Positions 43,662 to 53,870 are shown, numbered from the stretch's first letter. The stretch: DNA of 54,154 nucleotides from Myxococcota bacterium (GCA_030065855.1 JASJCT010000025.1:1-54154), one strand, 5' to 3'. Notes: generated by a model from the letters alone, not told the origin. Numbers and translations are program-made.

Positions 43662-45449
43662 CTACTTGTTTTTATCCAACCACTGCTGGATATGTTGGCG
43701 GAGCATCCACAGGGGAAGGGCTCCGTTTTTAAGCACCTGGTCGTGGAACTCCCGGAGATCGAACCTCTCTCCAAGTTGCTTCTTGGCTTGGTCGCGCAGT
43801 TCAAAGAATACTGAGGCGCCCACGTCGTAAGTGGTCAATTGCCCCGGAAGCATGGCAATGCGGTCGTATAGACTTTGGGCCTCTGCCTGTTCCATAACGC
43901 CAGAAGCCATGATGTAGGATATGGCCTGCGCTTCGGTCCAGCCAAAGAGGTGGACCCCTGGATCCACCACCATTCCCCGGGCCGGCCAGGCACGGCGTAC
44001 GATTTTACTCGCATTGGTCTGATACAATCCCATTTCCTCGGCTAAGTGTTCGGCGTATCTGGCCCATCCCTCTACAAAGGCTTCGCTGCCGAGCAGTTGG
44101 GCAACCGGGTGGCTGTGTTTACTTTCTAGCGCAGCACTGATTTGTAGGTGATGCCCGGGGTATAGCTCGTGAATGGTGGTGATCTCCAATTTTGCCTTGG
44201 TCTTTTTTGCAGCGTTTTTCAAACTGATGCGATAGATCCCACTGCCTTCTTTAGATTTTGGGGGCTCATAGCGGTCATTTAGGGTGCCGTCATCGAGGTA
44301 GTCGGGCCATGGCTCGACCCCAGCTGGTGCCATGGGTACTGTGGCAAACCACTGGGGCAGGGCTTGAAATGCGCGGTCAGCGGTTCGTTTCGCAAAAGAG
44401 AGGATTTGCTCTGCACTGCCAAGTTGATCGGGTGTTCGAAATGATGCCTTCTTTACAATAGCACTAAAATTATTTCTATTATAAAGCTGCTTTCCGAGGC
44501 GAATGATGGCTTGTTGATTGGCAGCGACCATTTTTTGGCCTAGCTCGAAGATGTGCTCTCCGGTTCGTTTCTGGGTCGTGCTCGAGCGGATGCGGGCATC
44601 ATAACAGGCGCGACCTTGTGGCAAGTCCAGGAGGGCCACTGATGACCTGGCTTTCTTCAGGTACTCGTTAGCGAGAAAAGAACGATAGGTGCGGAGCGCG
44701 TTGAGCAGCCCCTGTTCGGTCAGATCGCGCCATTGTTCCTTAAATATTTCATCGTCTGTCTTGGTTGCTGGTAAATAGTAGGGTGATTGATCGAGTGGTA
44801 AGTCGAGTGTGCGGTCGAGCTGGGCAATGACCAGCGATACAGAGCGCTTTGGCGCTGAATATCCGTTGGCCAGTCCCAAACGCAAATTTTCAATTTCACG
44901 CTCGACAAAAACCGGAAACTGCTGCCAGCGATCCATCGCCAACTTGCGGAGCAGCGGGGTTTCGACAGGCTGCTGCCCGATGATCAGGGGCATGTAGATC
45001 TGCCAGCCCGCGATCGGGTTCACGTTCCACAGCTCCAAACGACAGACCCGAAGGCCAATGTCAGCTCCGATTACCTCCACCATGGATCCGTAGAGAATCC
45101 ACTCCTCTGGATCCAGGGTCGATGGGTCCATGGCGTTGAGCGCTGCGAGCCAATCGTCCTGGTATTGATGCCAACGGCGAAGTGCGGTTGGGGAATTGTC
45201 GTTTAGCCGATCGTGGATCCGTTGATCAACCTGCAGGAAGTAGGTCAACTCCGGGGTAAACGAAAGTTGCGTTGCAAAGAGCGCATCGGCTATCTCTGTT
45301 ACTGATCGGGGGGATTTCACAACCGGAGCTGGCCGTTCGGGATCTTGGGGGTTGATATCTGGGGCCGTGCCTCCGCAGCCGATAAAGGCGATAATGCAAC
45401 ATAAAAGGACGACCAAATAACCCTTTATTGTGTAAATTTTTACGTTCAT
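43662..45449 (-). CDS. DUF885-family metallopeptidase-like lipoprotein
   Basis: A 595-aa lipoprotein with signal peptide ending AFIGC (Cys24). The DUF885 hallmark HELYPGHHLQ begins at His427, and AEEMGLY with Glu residues follows, as in zinc-dependent members. The fold is helical throughout. Bacterial DUF885 proteins are thought to be peptidases or carboxypeptidases of unknown substrate. ATG 45449 has a perfect AAGGAGGT four bases upstream, which rules out the longer frame from 45578. It is transcribed divergently from the ABC operon. Confidence 0.87.
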   Translation of the reverse strand: MNVKIYTIKGYLVVLLCCIIAFIGCGGTAPDINPQDPERPAPVVKSPRSVTEIADALFATQLSFTPELTYFLQVDQRIHDRLNDNSPTALRRWHQYQDDWLAALNAMDPSTLDPEEWILYGSMVEVIGADIGLRVCRLELWNVNPIAGWQIYMPLIIGQQPVETPLLRKLAMDRWQQFPVFVEREIENLRLGLANGYSAPKRSVSLVIAQLDRTLDLPLDQSPYYLPATKTDDEIFKEQWRDLTEQGLLNALRTYRSFLANEYLKKARSSVALLDLPQGRACYDARIRSSTTQKRTGEHIFELGQKMVAANQQAIIRLGKQLYNRNNFSAIVKKASFRTPDQLGSAEQILSFAKRTADRAFQALPQWFATVPMAPAGVEPWPDYLDDGTLNDRYEPPKSKEGSGIYRISLKNAAKKTKAKLEITTIHELYPGHHLQISAALESKHSHPVAQLLGSEAFVEGWARYAEHLAEEMGLYQTNASKIVRRAWPARGMVVDPGVHLFGWTEAQAISYIMASGVMEQAEAQSLYDRIAMLPGQLTTYDVGASVFFELRDQAKKQLGERFDLREFHDQVLKNGALPLWMLRQHIQQWLDKNK

Positions 45450-45645
45450 GGTACCTCCTTTTGCTAGTATGGCATATTGCATTTGGGAAAAAAATGATCC
45501 TACACTCAAACCACACTGATTGCCGGCCAATTTTCTGGATTTAAGTTCTGCGGATTTGGTGTGACTTTTTTGAAACAAACACGTGCCATTTATTGTCTAT
45601 AGGTGAACAAGAAATACAAGTGGAGACAAGGGGAGAGGATGCGCA

Positions 45646-46365
45646 ATGGATAAAATGATAGAGCTTAGGCAGGTGACCAAGGAATATCCACTTGGAAAAC
45701 TGGTCGTGCACGCGCTTCGCGGTGTGGACCTTGTGATTCACCGCGGCGAATTTACCGTGATTGCCGGTCCGTCCGGAAGCGGCAAGACGACCCTGCTGAA
45801 CATGGTGGGTTGTGTGGATGTGCCTACTGCTGGCACCGTAATGGTGGATGGGGAGCGAACCGAACAGCTCAATGACCGACGGCGGACCCACTTGAGGCTG
45901 CACAAAATAGGTTTTATTTTTCAGTCGTTCAATCTGATCCCCGTGCTGTCGGCTCGTCAAAATGTAGAGTTTCCACTGTTGTTAAAGGGGGATCTATCCA
46001 AAAAAGAACGCACCCGCCGGGTCGATGAGATGCTGGGTCTGGTCGACATTCAAGCACAGGCAAAACAACGACCCAACGAATTATCCGGCGGCCAACGCCA
46101 GCGGGTGGCTATTGCCCGCGCCCTGGTGACCGGTCCGAGCATTGTGCTGGCTGATGAACCCACGGCCAACCTGGATTCGGCCACCGGCATGAACATCATC
46201 GATTTGATGAAAGCCCTCAATCAGAAAAAACAGACAACGTTCATATTTTCGACACACGATCAGCGGGTCATGGCCCATGCCAGGCGGATGGTCCAAATCG
46301 TGGACGGCCATGTCGCCGAAGGTCAATCAGCACCTGAAACAGAGGCCATCGAGGCGATCCAATGA
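45646..46365 (+). CDS. LolD/MacB-type ABC transporter ATPase
   Basis: A 239-aa ATPase. Walker A GPSGSGKTT (about residues 43-51), Q-loop FIFQSFNLIPVLSARQNVEF, signature LSGGQRQRVAIARAL, Walker B IVLADEPTANLD and H-loop STHD are all intact. The Q-loop and signature sequences place it with LolD/FtsE/MacB-type ATPases that drive FtsX-fold permeases. Its stop overlaps the next gene by four bases (ATGA). It is the first gene of a five-gene operon with two permeases, a LolA-like protein and an outer-membrane barrel. Confidence 0.95.
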   Translation: MDKMIELRQVTKEYPLGKLVVHALRGVDLVIHRGEFTVIAGPSGSGKTTLLNMVGCVDVPTAGTVMVDGERTEQLNDRRRTHLRLHKIGFIFQSFNLIPVLSARQNVEFPLLLKGDLSKKERTRRVDEMLGLVDIQAQAKQRPNELSGGQRQRVAIARALVTGPSIVLADEPTANLDSATGMNIIDLMKALNQKKQTTFIFSTHDQRVMAHARRMVQIVDGHVAEGQSAPETEAIEAIQ

Positions 46366-48455
46366 GGGGCCTAAGCCGCTTTAAGGTGCTGCTAATTCTG
46401 GCTTGGCGCGGCCTGTTTACCCACAAGCTCAAAAACCTAATGGTGGGTCTGCTGATCATTTTTGGCGCGTTTTTGCTGGTGCTCGGCACATCTTTGCTCA
46501 GCAGTATCGAGCGCAGTATGAACCAAAGCATCACGTCCAGTTTGGCGGGTCATTTGCAAGTCTACGACAAACACGCCACAGACGAACTGGCCCTGTTCGG
46601 CGGCATGTTCATCGGCGCCGAGGACATCGGGTCTATCGCTGATTTTGCAACCGTAAACAAAACACTGAGCGCGGTCCCCAATGTAAAGGCAGTGGTGCCG
46701 ATGGGCATTGGCACTGCTGAGGTCGTGGCTCAGAGCCGGCTGGATACAGCTATCGAGGCGCTGCGCCACGCTATTGAATCTGGCGATGCGGAAAAAATTG
46801 CCCATGTCTCAACTCAGGTCAGGCGCACGGCCGAGCAGCTTAAAATAGAATACCAAAACCGGGCCAGCGTACAGTCCAACCTAAAAGAAATCGAGGAAAA
46901 TTTAGCTCGCATCGAACGGGTTGTGGGCGATGCGTTCTGGGCAGATCTGATGACAGCGCCACTTGAAAAAATAGAATACCTAGACACCAAACTGGCCCCC
47001 CTCGTGGATGAAGGCGATGGTTATTTTCTGCGGTACCTGGGCACGGATTTGTACAAGTTTAAAGATAACTTCGAAAAGTTCGAAGTTGTAAATGGGCAAA
47101 TGGTCCCGCCTGGCGAGAGGGGTCTCTTGCTCAGCCAAAGGTATTATAAAGACGTTATCCGTAATCGGGTTGCCCGCACGCTGGACAGAATCAAAGAAGA
47201 GCGGGACGAAAAAGGCAAAACCATTGCCAGAGACGCCACGCTTCAGAGCACTGTTAAACGTATGATACGACAATATAGGTCTGTCACTCTGGCACTTCAA
47301 CCAGAGCAGGCTGAGGCAGTTCAAGTAGCGCTCAAAGCAGAGCTCCCACAGGAGCAGGGGGATCTCGACCACTTGATGCAAGTATTTCTCAACGTGGATG
47401 ATAGTAATTTCGATCACCGTCATCAAGTCTTCTTCGACACCATCGCACCGATCATAGATTTGTATCTGTTTGACATTGGTGATGTGATCACACTGCGATC
47501 CTACACAAAAAGCGGGTATATCCGCTCGGTCAATGTCAAGGTCTGGGGCACGTTTCGCTTTATTGGGCTGGACAAATCCGACCTGTCCGGCGCGCATAAC
47601 TTAATCGACATTACCACGTTTCGCGATCTGTATGGCATGATGACGACCGAGAAACGCCAAGAGCTCAAAGCGATTCAGCAGCAAGTGGGGCTCGCTGATT
47701 TACGGGCTGACGAAGCCGAGGCCGCCCTGTTTGATTCTGGTGAAACAGTGGGCGTCGTAGAGGGGGCAGTGGAAGGATTTGACGAGTTCGAAGGTGCCGA
47801 TCTCAAACCGACCAAAAGAGACCAGAGCGCAGGCGCAATCACTATCGATCAGAAATCGATTGATAAGGGCATTGCACTGAACGCAGCCATCGTGCTCAAT
47901 GATCCCAAGCGATTAAAACACACCAAAACAGCCATCGAGCAGACCATCGCCGCGAACGGGCTCGAATTGCAGGTCGTCGATTGGCAGACAGCCTCGGGTA
48001 TCGTCGGTCAGACGGTTGTATTGATCCGCATCGTGCTGGTGGTTGCCATTTTGGTTATCTTCTTGGTGGCGCTCGTGATTATCAACAACACGATGGTGAT
48101 GGCTACCTTGGAGCGAACCGTGGAGATAGGTACCATGCGCGCCATTGGCGGGCAGGCACGCTTTATCTTGAGCTTGTTTTTGATGGAGAGCTTTTGGCTG
48201 AGTTTGATCGCCGGGCTTGTGGGTTCCTTGTTGGGTGCGGCCCTCGTGCTCCGACTCGGGCAGACCGGTATCCCCGCGTTTGCCGAGATTTTGGTTTTTC
48301 TGTTTTCTGGCCCCCGGCTCTATCCCACAGTGGGGCTGGGGAATCTGGCCATTGCGTGGTGTGTTATTTTGGGTGTCAGTCTGGGTGCGACCTTATATCC
48401 CGCTTACCTGGCCACCCGCATTCAGCCGGTCGTGGCGATACAGGCCAAGGAGTAA
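46362..48455 (+). CDS. FtsX-like ABC permease with oversized periplasmic domain
   Basis: A 697-aa inner-membrane protein. One helix near residues 25-47 (LMVGLLIIFGAFLLVLGTSL) precedes a periplasmic domain of about 500 residues; three C-terminal helices include IRIVLVVAILVIFLVALVII and the FtsX motif TVEIGTMRAIGGQ. LolC/LolE are about 400 aa, so the periplasmic part is unusually large. The excess includes a charged, coiled-coil-prone stretch (about 120-190) and an acidic segment (about 450-500). It overlaps the ATPase gene by four bases, and five bases separate it from the second permease. Confidence 0.92.
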   Translation: MRGLSRFKVLLILAWRGLFTHKLKNLMVGLLIIFGAFLLVLGTSLLSSIERSMNQSITSSLAGHLQVYDKHATDELALFGGMFIGAEDIGSIADFATVNKTLSAVPNVKAVVPMGIGTAEVVAQSRLDTAIEALRHAIESGDAEKIAHVSTQVRRTAEQLKIEYQNRASVQSNLKEIEENLARIERVVGDAFWADLMTAPLEKIEYLDTKLAPLVDEGDGYFLRYLGTDLYKFKDNFEKFEVVNGQMVPPGERGLLLSQRYYKDVIRNRVARTLDRIKEERDEKGKTIARDATLQSTVKRMIRQYRSVTLALQPEQAEAVQVALKAELPQEQGDLDHLMQVFLNVDDSNFDHRHQVFFDTIAPIIDLYLFDIGDVITLRSYTKSGYIRSVNVKVWGTFRFIGLDKSDLSGAHNLIDITTFRDLYGMMTTEKRQELKAIQQQVGLADLRADEAEAALFDSGETVGVVEGAVEGFDEFEGADLKPTKRDQSAGAITIDQKSIDKGIALNAAIVLNDPKRLKHTKTAIEQTIAANGLELQVVDWQTASGIVGQTVVLIRIVLVVAILVIFLVALVIINNTMVMATLERTVEIGTMRAIGGQARFILSLFLMESFWLSLIAGLVGSLLGAALVLRLGQTGIPAFAEILVFLFSGPRLYPTVGLGNLAIAWCVILGVSLGATLYPAYLATRIQPVVAIQAKE

Positions 48456-48460
48456 CCCCC

Positions 48461-49804
48461 ATGGTGACGATTCTTTCCATTGCACTTCGCAATATGATCC
48501 AGGCCAAGCGCCGCACCCTGTTGCTGGTTTCTGCTCTGGCATTGGTCACTTTGGTTCTGATCATCGGCTTGGCCCTGTCCCAAGCGCTCAGCGAGACCAT
48601 GATTCGCAGTGCCACTGTACTGGCCTCTGGTCACGTCAACGTGGCGGGATTTCACAAGAACAAACCCACGGATGCCTGGCCCATGATCAGCGGTATTGGC
48701 GAGATCCGCCGCATTGCCGAGGAAAACACACCGGAACTAGACCACGTCGTGGTTCGCGGTCGGGCCTGGGCCAAAATCGTCAGTGCCCGTCACAGCATGT
48801 TCGTTAGCCCATCTGGGATTGATATTGACAAGGAACCGCGTCTGCCCGAAGTGATGCAGCTGGCCAAGCAGAGCGATTACAAAGAAGGGGGAAGCGATCA
48901 AGTGCTGGGGTCACTCGAGCGTTTGAAGAAGCCCCGCACGGTGCTGTTGTTCGCAGCTCAGGCCAAACGGTTGGAGGTCGAGATAGGGGATCCACTAACC
49001 ATCACAGCATCCACAGGAAGCGGGCGTACCAACGCCATTGACGTTACTGTCGCAGCCATTGCTAAAGACTTTGGTTACATGAGCAACTGGAATGTCTTTA
49101 TCAATCAACAGAATGTGCACGAGCTGTATCAAACCGTCGAGGATACCTCCAGCGTGGTGATGATCTACCTCAAAAATCCTGCCAAATCCGAAGCTGTGAT
49201 GAGCCATTTGCGCACCGTGTATGAAAAACACGGCTATCAACTGATGGAGCATCGCCCGGATCCGTTTTTCTTTAAATTCGACATGGTCGCCGGGGAAGAT
49301 TGGACAGGGCAAAAACTAGATCTCACCGTCTGGAGCGACGAGATTTCCTACCTTAGTTGGGTCACTGCAGCCCTCGACAGTGTTTCCCTATCGTTGGTGG
49401 GCATTATGATGGTGATCATCGCGGTGGGTATTATGAATGCGATGTGGATTTCAGTGCGAGAGCGCACCCGAGAGATCGGCATGATGCGGGCTGTGGGTAT
49501 GACCCGGTTTCGCGTGCTGTCCATGTTTTTAAGCGAGGCCCTGCTCATCGGGTTGCTGGCCACCAGCCTGGGTGCCGTGTTGGGCGCCATTGTAGCAGTT
49601 GTGCTTAACGGAGCGGGTATCGAAATAGGCAACGAGGCAGTGAAGGCGGTCTTGATGAGCGATGTGCTGCAACTATCGGTCAGGCCGATGCAGGTCGTCA
49701 CCGTGATTCTGATTTTTACATTTCTGACAGGCCTCGCTGCCTTGGGGCCGGCATTGCGCGCTTCAAAGCTGCAGCCGATAATGGCAATCGGACATGCGGA
49801 CTAA
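48461..49804 (+). CDS. FtsX-like ABC permease, LolC/E size
   Basis: A 447-aa protein. N-terminal helix (RTLLLVSALALVTLVLIIGL), a periplasmic domain of about 250 residues, and three C-terminal helices with the hallmark RTREIGMMRAVGMTRFRVLS. ATG 48461 was chosen because AAGGAG lies eight bases upstream and the sequence then starts with the usual short cytoplasmic segment; the longer frame from 47981 is a shadow of the preceding gene. With the larger permease it should form a heterodimer in the LolCDE manner. Confidence 0.93.
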   Translation: MVTILSIALRNMIQAKRRTLLLVSALALVTLVLIIGLALSQALSETMIRSATVLASGHVNVAGFHKNKPTDAWPMISGIGEIRRIAEENTPELDHVVVRGRAWAKIVSARHSMFVSPSGIDIDKEPRLPEVMQLAKQSDYKEGGSDQVLGSLERLKKPRTVLLFAAQAKRLEVEIGDPLTITASTGSGRTNAIDVTVAAIAKDFGYMSNWNVFINQQNVHELYQTVEDTSSVVMIYLKNPAKSEAVMSHLRTVYEKHGYQLMEHRPDPFFFKFDMVAGEDWTGQKLDLTVWSDEISYLSWVTAALDSVSLSLVGIMMVIIAVGIMNAMWISVRERTREIGMMRAVGMTRFRVLSMFLSEALLIGLLATSLGAVLGAIVAVVLNGAGIEIGNEAVKAVLMSDVLQLSVRPMQVVTVILIFTFLTGLAALGPALRASKLQPIMAIGHAD

Positions 49805-49820
49805 TAAAAAGGATACAAAG

Positions 49821-50609
49821 ATGTGGAAAATAGGTTTAGTTGTTTTTTTATGCAGTACACTGATTGCCACTGTGTCTCGCGGAGCAGACCCGGCCCCACT
49901 CAGTCCCGAGGATGTTAACAAAATCGTCATCGAACTAGACGAGCGGCAGCGCAATTCCGGTGACTACAAAGCACTGATCTATCTCGAACAAAAGGAAAAA
50001 GACAAAAACGACATTATTTATCAACTGGTGAGCTACCGCCGGGATGCAGACGATAAGTTGATGATGCTGTTTCTAAAGCCCAAGGCAGAGGCGGGTAAGG
50101 GATATCTTCGGATCGACAAAAATATGTTCCTCTATGACCCGACCACTGGCAAATGGGAACGCCGGACCGAACGGGAGCGCATCGGGGGAACAGATTCTCG
50201 GCGCGCAGACTACGACGAATCACGGCTGGCTGAAGAATTTGACGCTGCGTTCGTAGCCCACGAAAAACTCGGTAAGTTCGATGTGGTTCATTTGAAACTG
50301 ACAGCTAAAAAAGAGGCTGACGTGGCGTTTCCGGTCATGCACATCTGGGTGGATAGGGCCACTGGCAATTTGCTCAAACAGCAGGAACACGCCCTGTCGA
50401 ACAAGTTAATGCGCACTTCTTATTACCCCAAGTGGGAAAAGCTGTTCAGCATTTCCAAAGGCGCTGATATCTACTTTCCCAAAGAAATTCGCATCTACGA
50501 TGAGGTGGAGAAAGGCAACCGCAGTACGATAGTGATTCAGAAAGTGGATCTCAGACCCCTCGAGGCCAACATATTCACCAAGGCCTGGTTGGAGAGCAAA
50601 AGCCGGTGA
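49821..50609 (+). CDS. Periplasmic LolA-like lipid/lipoprotein carrier
   Basis: A 262-aa exported protein (signal peptide ending VSRGA, about residue 22). The rest is beta-rich and matches the outer-membrane lipoprotein-sorting type found beside MMPL and FtsX transporters: KALIYLEQKEKDKNDIIYQL, GYLRIDKNMFLYDPTTGKWE, then YFPKEIRIYDEVEKGNRSTI. It resembles the half-barrel of LolA/LolB but is longer than LolA. ATG 49821 has AAAGG eight bases upstream; ATG 49794 lies inside the previous gene. Inference: it accepts a hydrophobic substrate from the permease pair. Confidence 0.85.
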   Translation: MWKIGLVVFLCSTLIATVSRGADPAPLSPEDVNKIVIELDERQRNSGDYKALIYLEQKEKDKNDIIYQLVSYRRDADDKLMMLFLKPKAEAGKGYLRIDKNMFLYDPTTGKWERRTERERIGGTDSRRADYDESRLAEEFDAAFVAHEKLGKFDVVHLKLTAKKEADVAFPVMHIWVDRATGNLLKQQEHALSNKLMRTSYYPKWEKLFSISKGADIYFPKEIRIYDEVEKGNRSTIVIQKVDLRPLEANIFTKAWLESKSR

Positions 50610-52147
50610 CTGGGATATTTAACCAATGTATTCTTATTTGGGTGGCGTTCTTTAGCTGTGCGTTGGCCAGCAACTATGCTGCTGGCCAGTCTGATGCGCT
50701 CGATCGGGAAGAGGAGATGTTTGGAGAGGCATCGGACGATGCCCCTGTTGATCAGTCCCCAGCGGAACCAGCAGCAATGCCAGAAGCAGCACCTGACGAG
50801 TCGAGCCGCGAAAATGAAATATTTGGCAGCCCTGAGGACAGCGCTGCATCACCGACCCAGGCGCCGGGTCAAAGCAGTGTCTACGACGCTGGTGCTGAGT
50901 CTCCTGACGCAACGCTGGGCGTACTTTCCCAACGCCTATTCGAGACCGACGATATCTTGGCCATCGGCGGTCAGGTCTATATGCGCCTCAACTATCGGCG
51001 ATACGAAGATGTGGACAACGCAGCGATCGACCCTAACCAACTCAGCAGTCCGAACCTGGTGCATCTCTACTTGGACGGACGTCCCAACGATCGGGTACGC
51101 GCCTTTGTCCGGGGCCGCTTGATATACGATTTTACAGTCGGGGAGGATAGCGTCGATATCTTTGGCATGCCCCGTGATGCCACCGATGCGGTGTTGGATC
51201 AACTATGGATTCGCTTTGATATCCTACGACACTTGTTTGTCACGTTTGGAAGCCAACTCGTCCGGTGGGGATCGTCACGCTTTTGGAATCCCACGGATTT
51301 TTTAAACCGGGAGCGAAAGAACCCCCTGGAGGTGATAGACGAACGCCTAGGGGTAAGTCTGCTCAAGCTACACTTGCCGCTTGAAAAACTAAATACAAAC
51401 CTCTACGCCATTGCCAGCTTGGACGGCGTATCCAATCCAGAGGACGTGGGGGGCGCGTTCCGGGCCGAAGTCGTGCTCGGCAACAGTGAGATTGCTCTTT
51501 CCACGGCTGTGAGAAAGGACCATCCACTGCGATTGGGTATGGATCTGTCCACAGGGCTAGGGGATTTTGATTTTCATCTGGAGGGGGCCCTGATCCACGG
51601 GGAGGAAAAATCATTCTGGCGCGGTACATTTGATATGGAAACCGGACAGGTCCCCGAAGCGTACAGCCGGGAAGATGAGTGGATTGGCCAACTCAGCGCA
51701 GGTTCGGAATTTAGCGTCTTGTACTCAGACCAGGATAGCGTGTTCTTTGGCATGGAGTACTTTTTCAACGACGCAGCACAAGGTGATCCGACGTTGTATC
51801 CTTGGCTGGCCGTCCAGGGCGACTTTGAACCACTGTACATGGGGCGCCACTATATTGCAGCCTATGTCGGCCTATTTGCCCCTGGGAGTTGGAACGACAC
51901 TAGTTTCAACCTGAGTTGGATCGAAAATATAAGTGACAGCACCCATATCAGTCGCCTGGACTATCAAGTTAAAGTGCTGACCTACCTTAAGCTAGGCGCG
52001 TTTGTAAGTGTTTATCTCGGGGATCAGGGAGAATTTCACCAAACCGTCGAGATTCCACCCATTCCCAACACGCCGCCGTTCGAGGAGGGGTTGACCATTC
52101 CAGCATCAAAATGGGATATCGGTCTATGGTTAATGCTCGACATCTGA
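50606..52147 (+). CDS. Outer-membrane beta-barrel protein of the export operon
   Basis: A 513-aa protein starting at GTG, which overlaps the previous stop (GTGA). A signal peptide ends near NYAAGQ; a Glu/Ala/Pro-rich low-complexity segment (about 28-105) precedes the barrel. Barrel strands alternate throughout. The stretch GSQLVRWGSSRFWNPTDFLN is characteristic of porin-like proteins accompanying such transporters (DUF1302-like). The C-terminus is DIGLWLMLDI, without the usual final Phe. Inferred role is the outer-membrane station of the ABC/LolA-like system. Confidence 0.8.
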   Translation: MTGIFNQCILIWVAFFSCALASNYAAGQSDALDREEEMFGEASDDAPVDQSPAEPAAMPEAAPDESSRENEIFGSPEDSAASPTQAPGQSSVYDAGAESPDATLGVLSQRLFETDDILAIGGQVYMRLNYRRYEDVDNAAIDPNQLSSPNLVHLYLDGRPNDRVRAFVRGRLIYDFTVGEDSVDIFGMPRDATDAVLDQLWIRFDILRHLFVTFGSQLVRWGSSRFWNPTDFLNRERKNPLEVIDERLGVSLLKLHLPLEKLNTNLYAIASLDGVSNPEDVGGAFRAEVVLGNSEIALSTAVRKDHPLRLGMDLSTGLGDFDFHLEGALIHGEEKSFWRGTFDMETGQVPEAYSREDEWIGQLSAGSEFSVLYSDQDSVFFGMEYFFNDAAQGDPTLYPWLAVQGDFEPLYMGRHYIAAYVGLFAPGSWNDTSFNLSWIENISDSTHISRLDYQVKVLTYLKLGAFVSVYLGDQGEFHQTVEIPPIPNTPPFEEGLTIPASKWDIGLWLMLDI

Positions 52148-52154
52148 GCCAATC

Positions 52155-53840
52155 TTGCTGAGTGATCTGCTATTAATCTTCGCCATTGGCGTGGGCGTGG
52201 CCCTTGTTCTACATAGAGTGCGCGTGCCTTCGATCGCCGGGTTCATCGTTGCCGGCATTCTGATCGGTCCCAGGTCCCTCAGCCTGATAACCGACCTGCA
52301 CGATATAGAAATAATGGCTGAAGTTGGCGTGATACTCCTGCTATTTGGCGTGGGCCTGGAGCTTTCGCTCGAAAAGGTGCGGCGACTCTGGAAGCCGATC
52401 GTTCTCGGTGGGGCGCTTCAGGTGGGTATCACCATCGGGGTGGCCGCGTGGATATCGACCGGGTTCGCGTTAAACCTAAAGCAGGGCATCTTCTTGGGGT
52501 TTATGGTCGCTGTATCGAGCACGGTCATCGTGCTGCGGGGCCTCGAGTATAGGGGTGAGATCAACGCCCCCCATGGGCGATTCGCCTTGGGTATTTTGAT
52601 ATTTCAGGACCTCTGTGTGGTGCCCATGATGCTGGCAATTCCGATCCTGGCTGAGAGCCAAGGTGATATCGCTGATTCGCTCATTGCACTTGCCAAGGCC
52701 GCGGCTGTTGTTGTGGGCGTGCTCATTGCATCCCGGATCGCAGTGCCACGGCTGCTGCATCACGTGGCATTGACGCGCCAACGGGATCTGTTCGTGCTCG
52801 TGGTGTTGCTGATCTGCATCGGCACTGCCTGGGTCGTGTCCCTGGTGGGGGTCTCCTTGGCCCTGGGCGCCTTTCTGGCCGGACTTGTCGTGGCAGGTAG
52901 CGACTACCGGCACCAGGCCGTGGCTGAGTTGATTCCGTTCCGAGAGGTGCTGGCGAGCTTGTTCTTTATTACTATCGGCATGCTGTTCGATCCAGCTGTC
53001 CTAATCCCAGATCCCCGACCTGTCTTCACCCTGCTTGGGGTGATTTTGATCGGTAAATTTGCAGTGGTGATGGCTGTGGGCTTGATACTCGGACTGCCGC
53101 TTAAAGTTTCTCTAATAACCGGCATGAGCCTTGCGCAAGCCGGGGAATTCCTGTTCGTATTGCTCCGAGCTGCCCAAGGCAAAAACTTGGTAGGCGATCC
53201 CCTTGCCTCCCAGCTTGTGGCCGCGGCGATCCTATCGATGCTCATAACCCCACTCCTGATGTACTTGAGCCCTCACGTGGCCGCGGGCGTCAGTCGCGTC
53301 AATATACTCCAACGCCTGCTCGGCGTGCGAACGGCAAGAGCGTTAAATGATAGTGCCCAAATGACCGATCACGTGATCATCGCGGGTCATGGCATTGCCG
53401 GAGAGGCGCTCGTGGACGCGCTGCGCGCGCAAGGGATACCCTATTCGATTGTCGACTTGAACGCCGAGACCATTCGACTGCTCTCCATGCAAGGGGAACC
53501 TGCGTACTTTGGCGATGTTACCAGTGCTGAAGTGCTAGAGCGCCTTGGCATCCATCGCGCCAGGGAGTTAGTTGTCACTATCAGCGATTCGGAAGCGGCA
53601 GTGCGCGCCACGAGCACGGCGCGGAAACTAGCACCGGATCTGCCGTTATTGGCACGCGTCAGGTATGTGGGCGAGGTCGAACCCATGTTGGAAGTGGGCG
53701 CAACGACAGTAGTGGCTTCAGAATACGAATCAGCAGTGGAAATCGTCTCCTTGGTGCTGGCACGTCACGGCATAGAGAATCGGGAAATCAATACCCACAT
53801 CGAGCGCATGCACGCCAATTGTCGCGCCAAAGAGAGTTAA
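52155..53840 (+). CDS. Kef-type monovalent cation/proton antiporter (CPA2) with TrkA-N domain
   Basis: A 561-aa inner-membrane protein. Residues 1-380 form the twelve-or-more-helix CPA2 exchanger core with VPSIAGFIVAGILIGPRSL at the start, LLFGVGLELSLEKVRRLW and GAFLAGLVVAGSDYRHQA. Residues about 405-520 are a nucleotide-binding RCK/TrkA-N domain (HVIIAGHGIAGEALVDALRA, VDLNAETIRLL, YFGDVTSAEVLERLGI), as in KefB/KefC. The start is TTG; an in-frame stop at 52131-52133 and absence of ATG or GTG leave no alternative. No strong ribosome binding site precedes it. It follows the export operon by seven bases and may be co-transcribed, though the functions look unrelated. Confidence 0.92.
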   Translation: MLSDLLLIFAIGVGVALVLHRVRVPSIAGFIVAGILIGPRSLSLITDLHDIEIMAEVGVILLLFGVGLELSLEKVRRLWKPIVLGGALQVGITIGVAAWISTGFALNLKQGIFLGFMVAVSSTVIVLRGLEYRGEINAPHGRFALGILIFQDLCVVPMMLAIPILAESQGDIADSLIALAKAAAVVVGVLIASRIAVPRLLHHVALTRQRDLFVLVVLLICIGTAWVVSLVGVSLALGAFLAGLVVAGSDYRHQAVAELIPFREVLASLFFITIGMLFDPAVLIPDPRPVFTLLGVILIGKFAVVMAVGLILGLPLKVSLITGMSLAQAGEFLFVLLRAAQGKNLVGDPLASQLVAAAILSMLITPLLMYLSPHVAAGVSRVNILQRLLGVRTARALNDSAQMTDHVIIAGHGIAGEALVDALRAQGIPYSIVDLNAETIRLLSMQGEPAYFGDVTSAEVLERLGIHRARELVVTISDSEAAVRATSTARKLAPDLPLLARVRYVGEVEPMLEVGATTVVASEYESAVEIVSLVLARHGIENREINTHIERMHANCRAKES

Positions 53841-53870
53841 GCGCCCGCTGCGAAATGGCCTTTTTTACGA

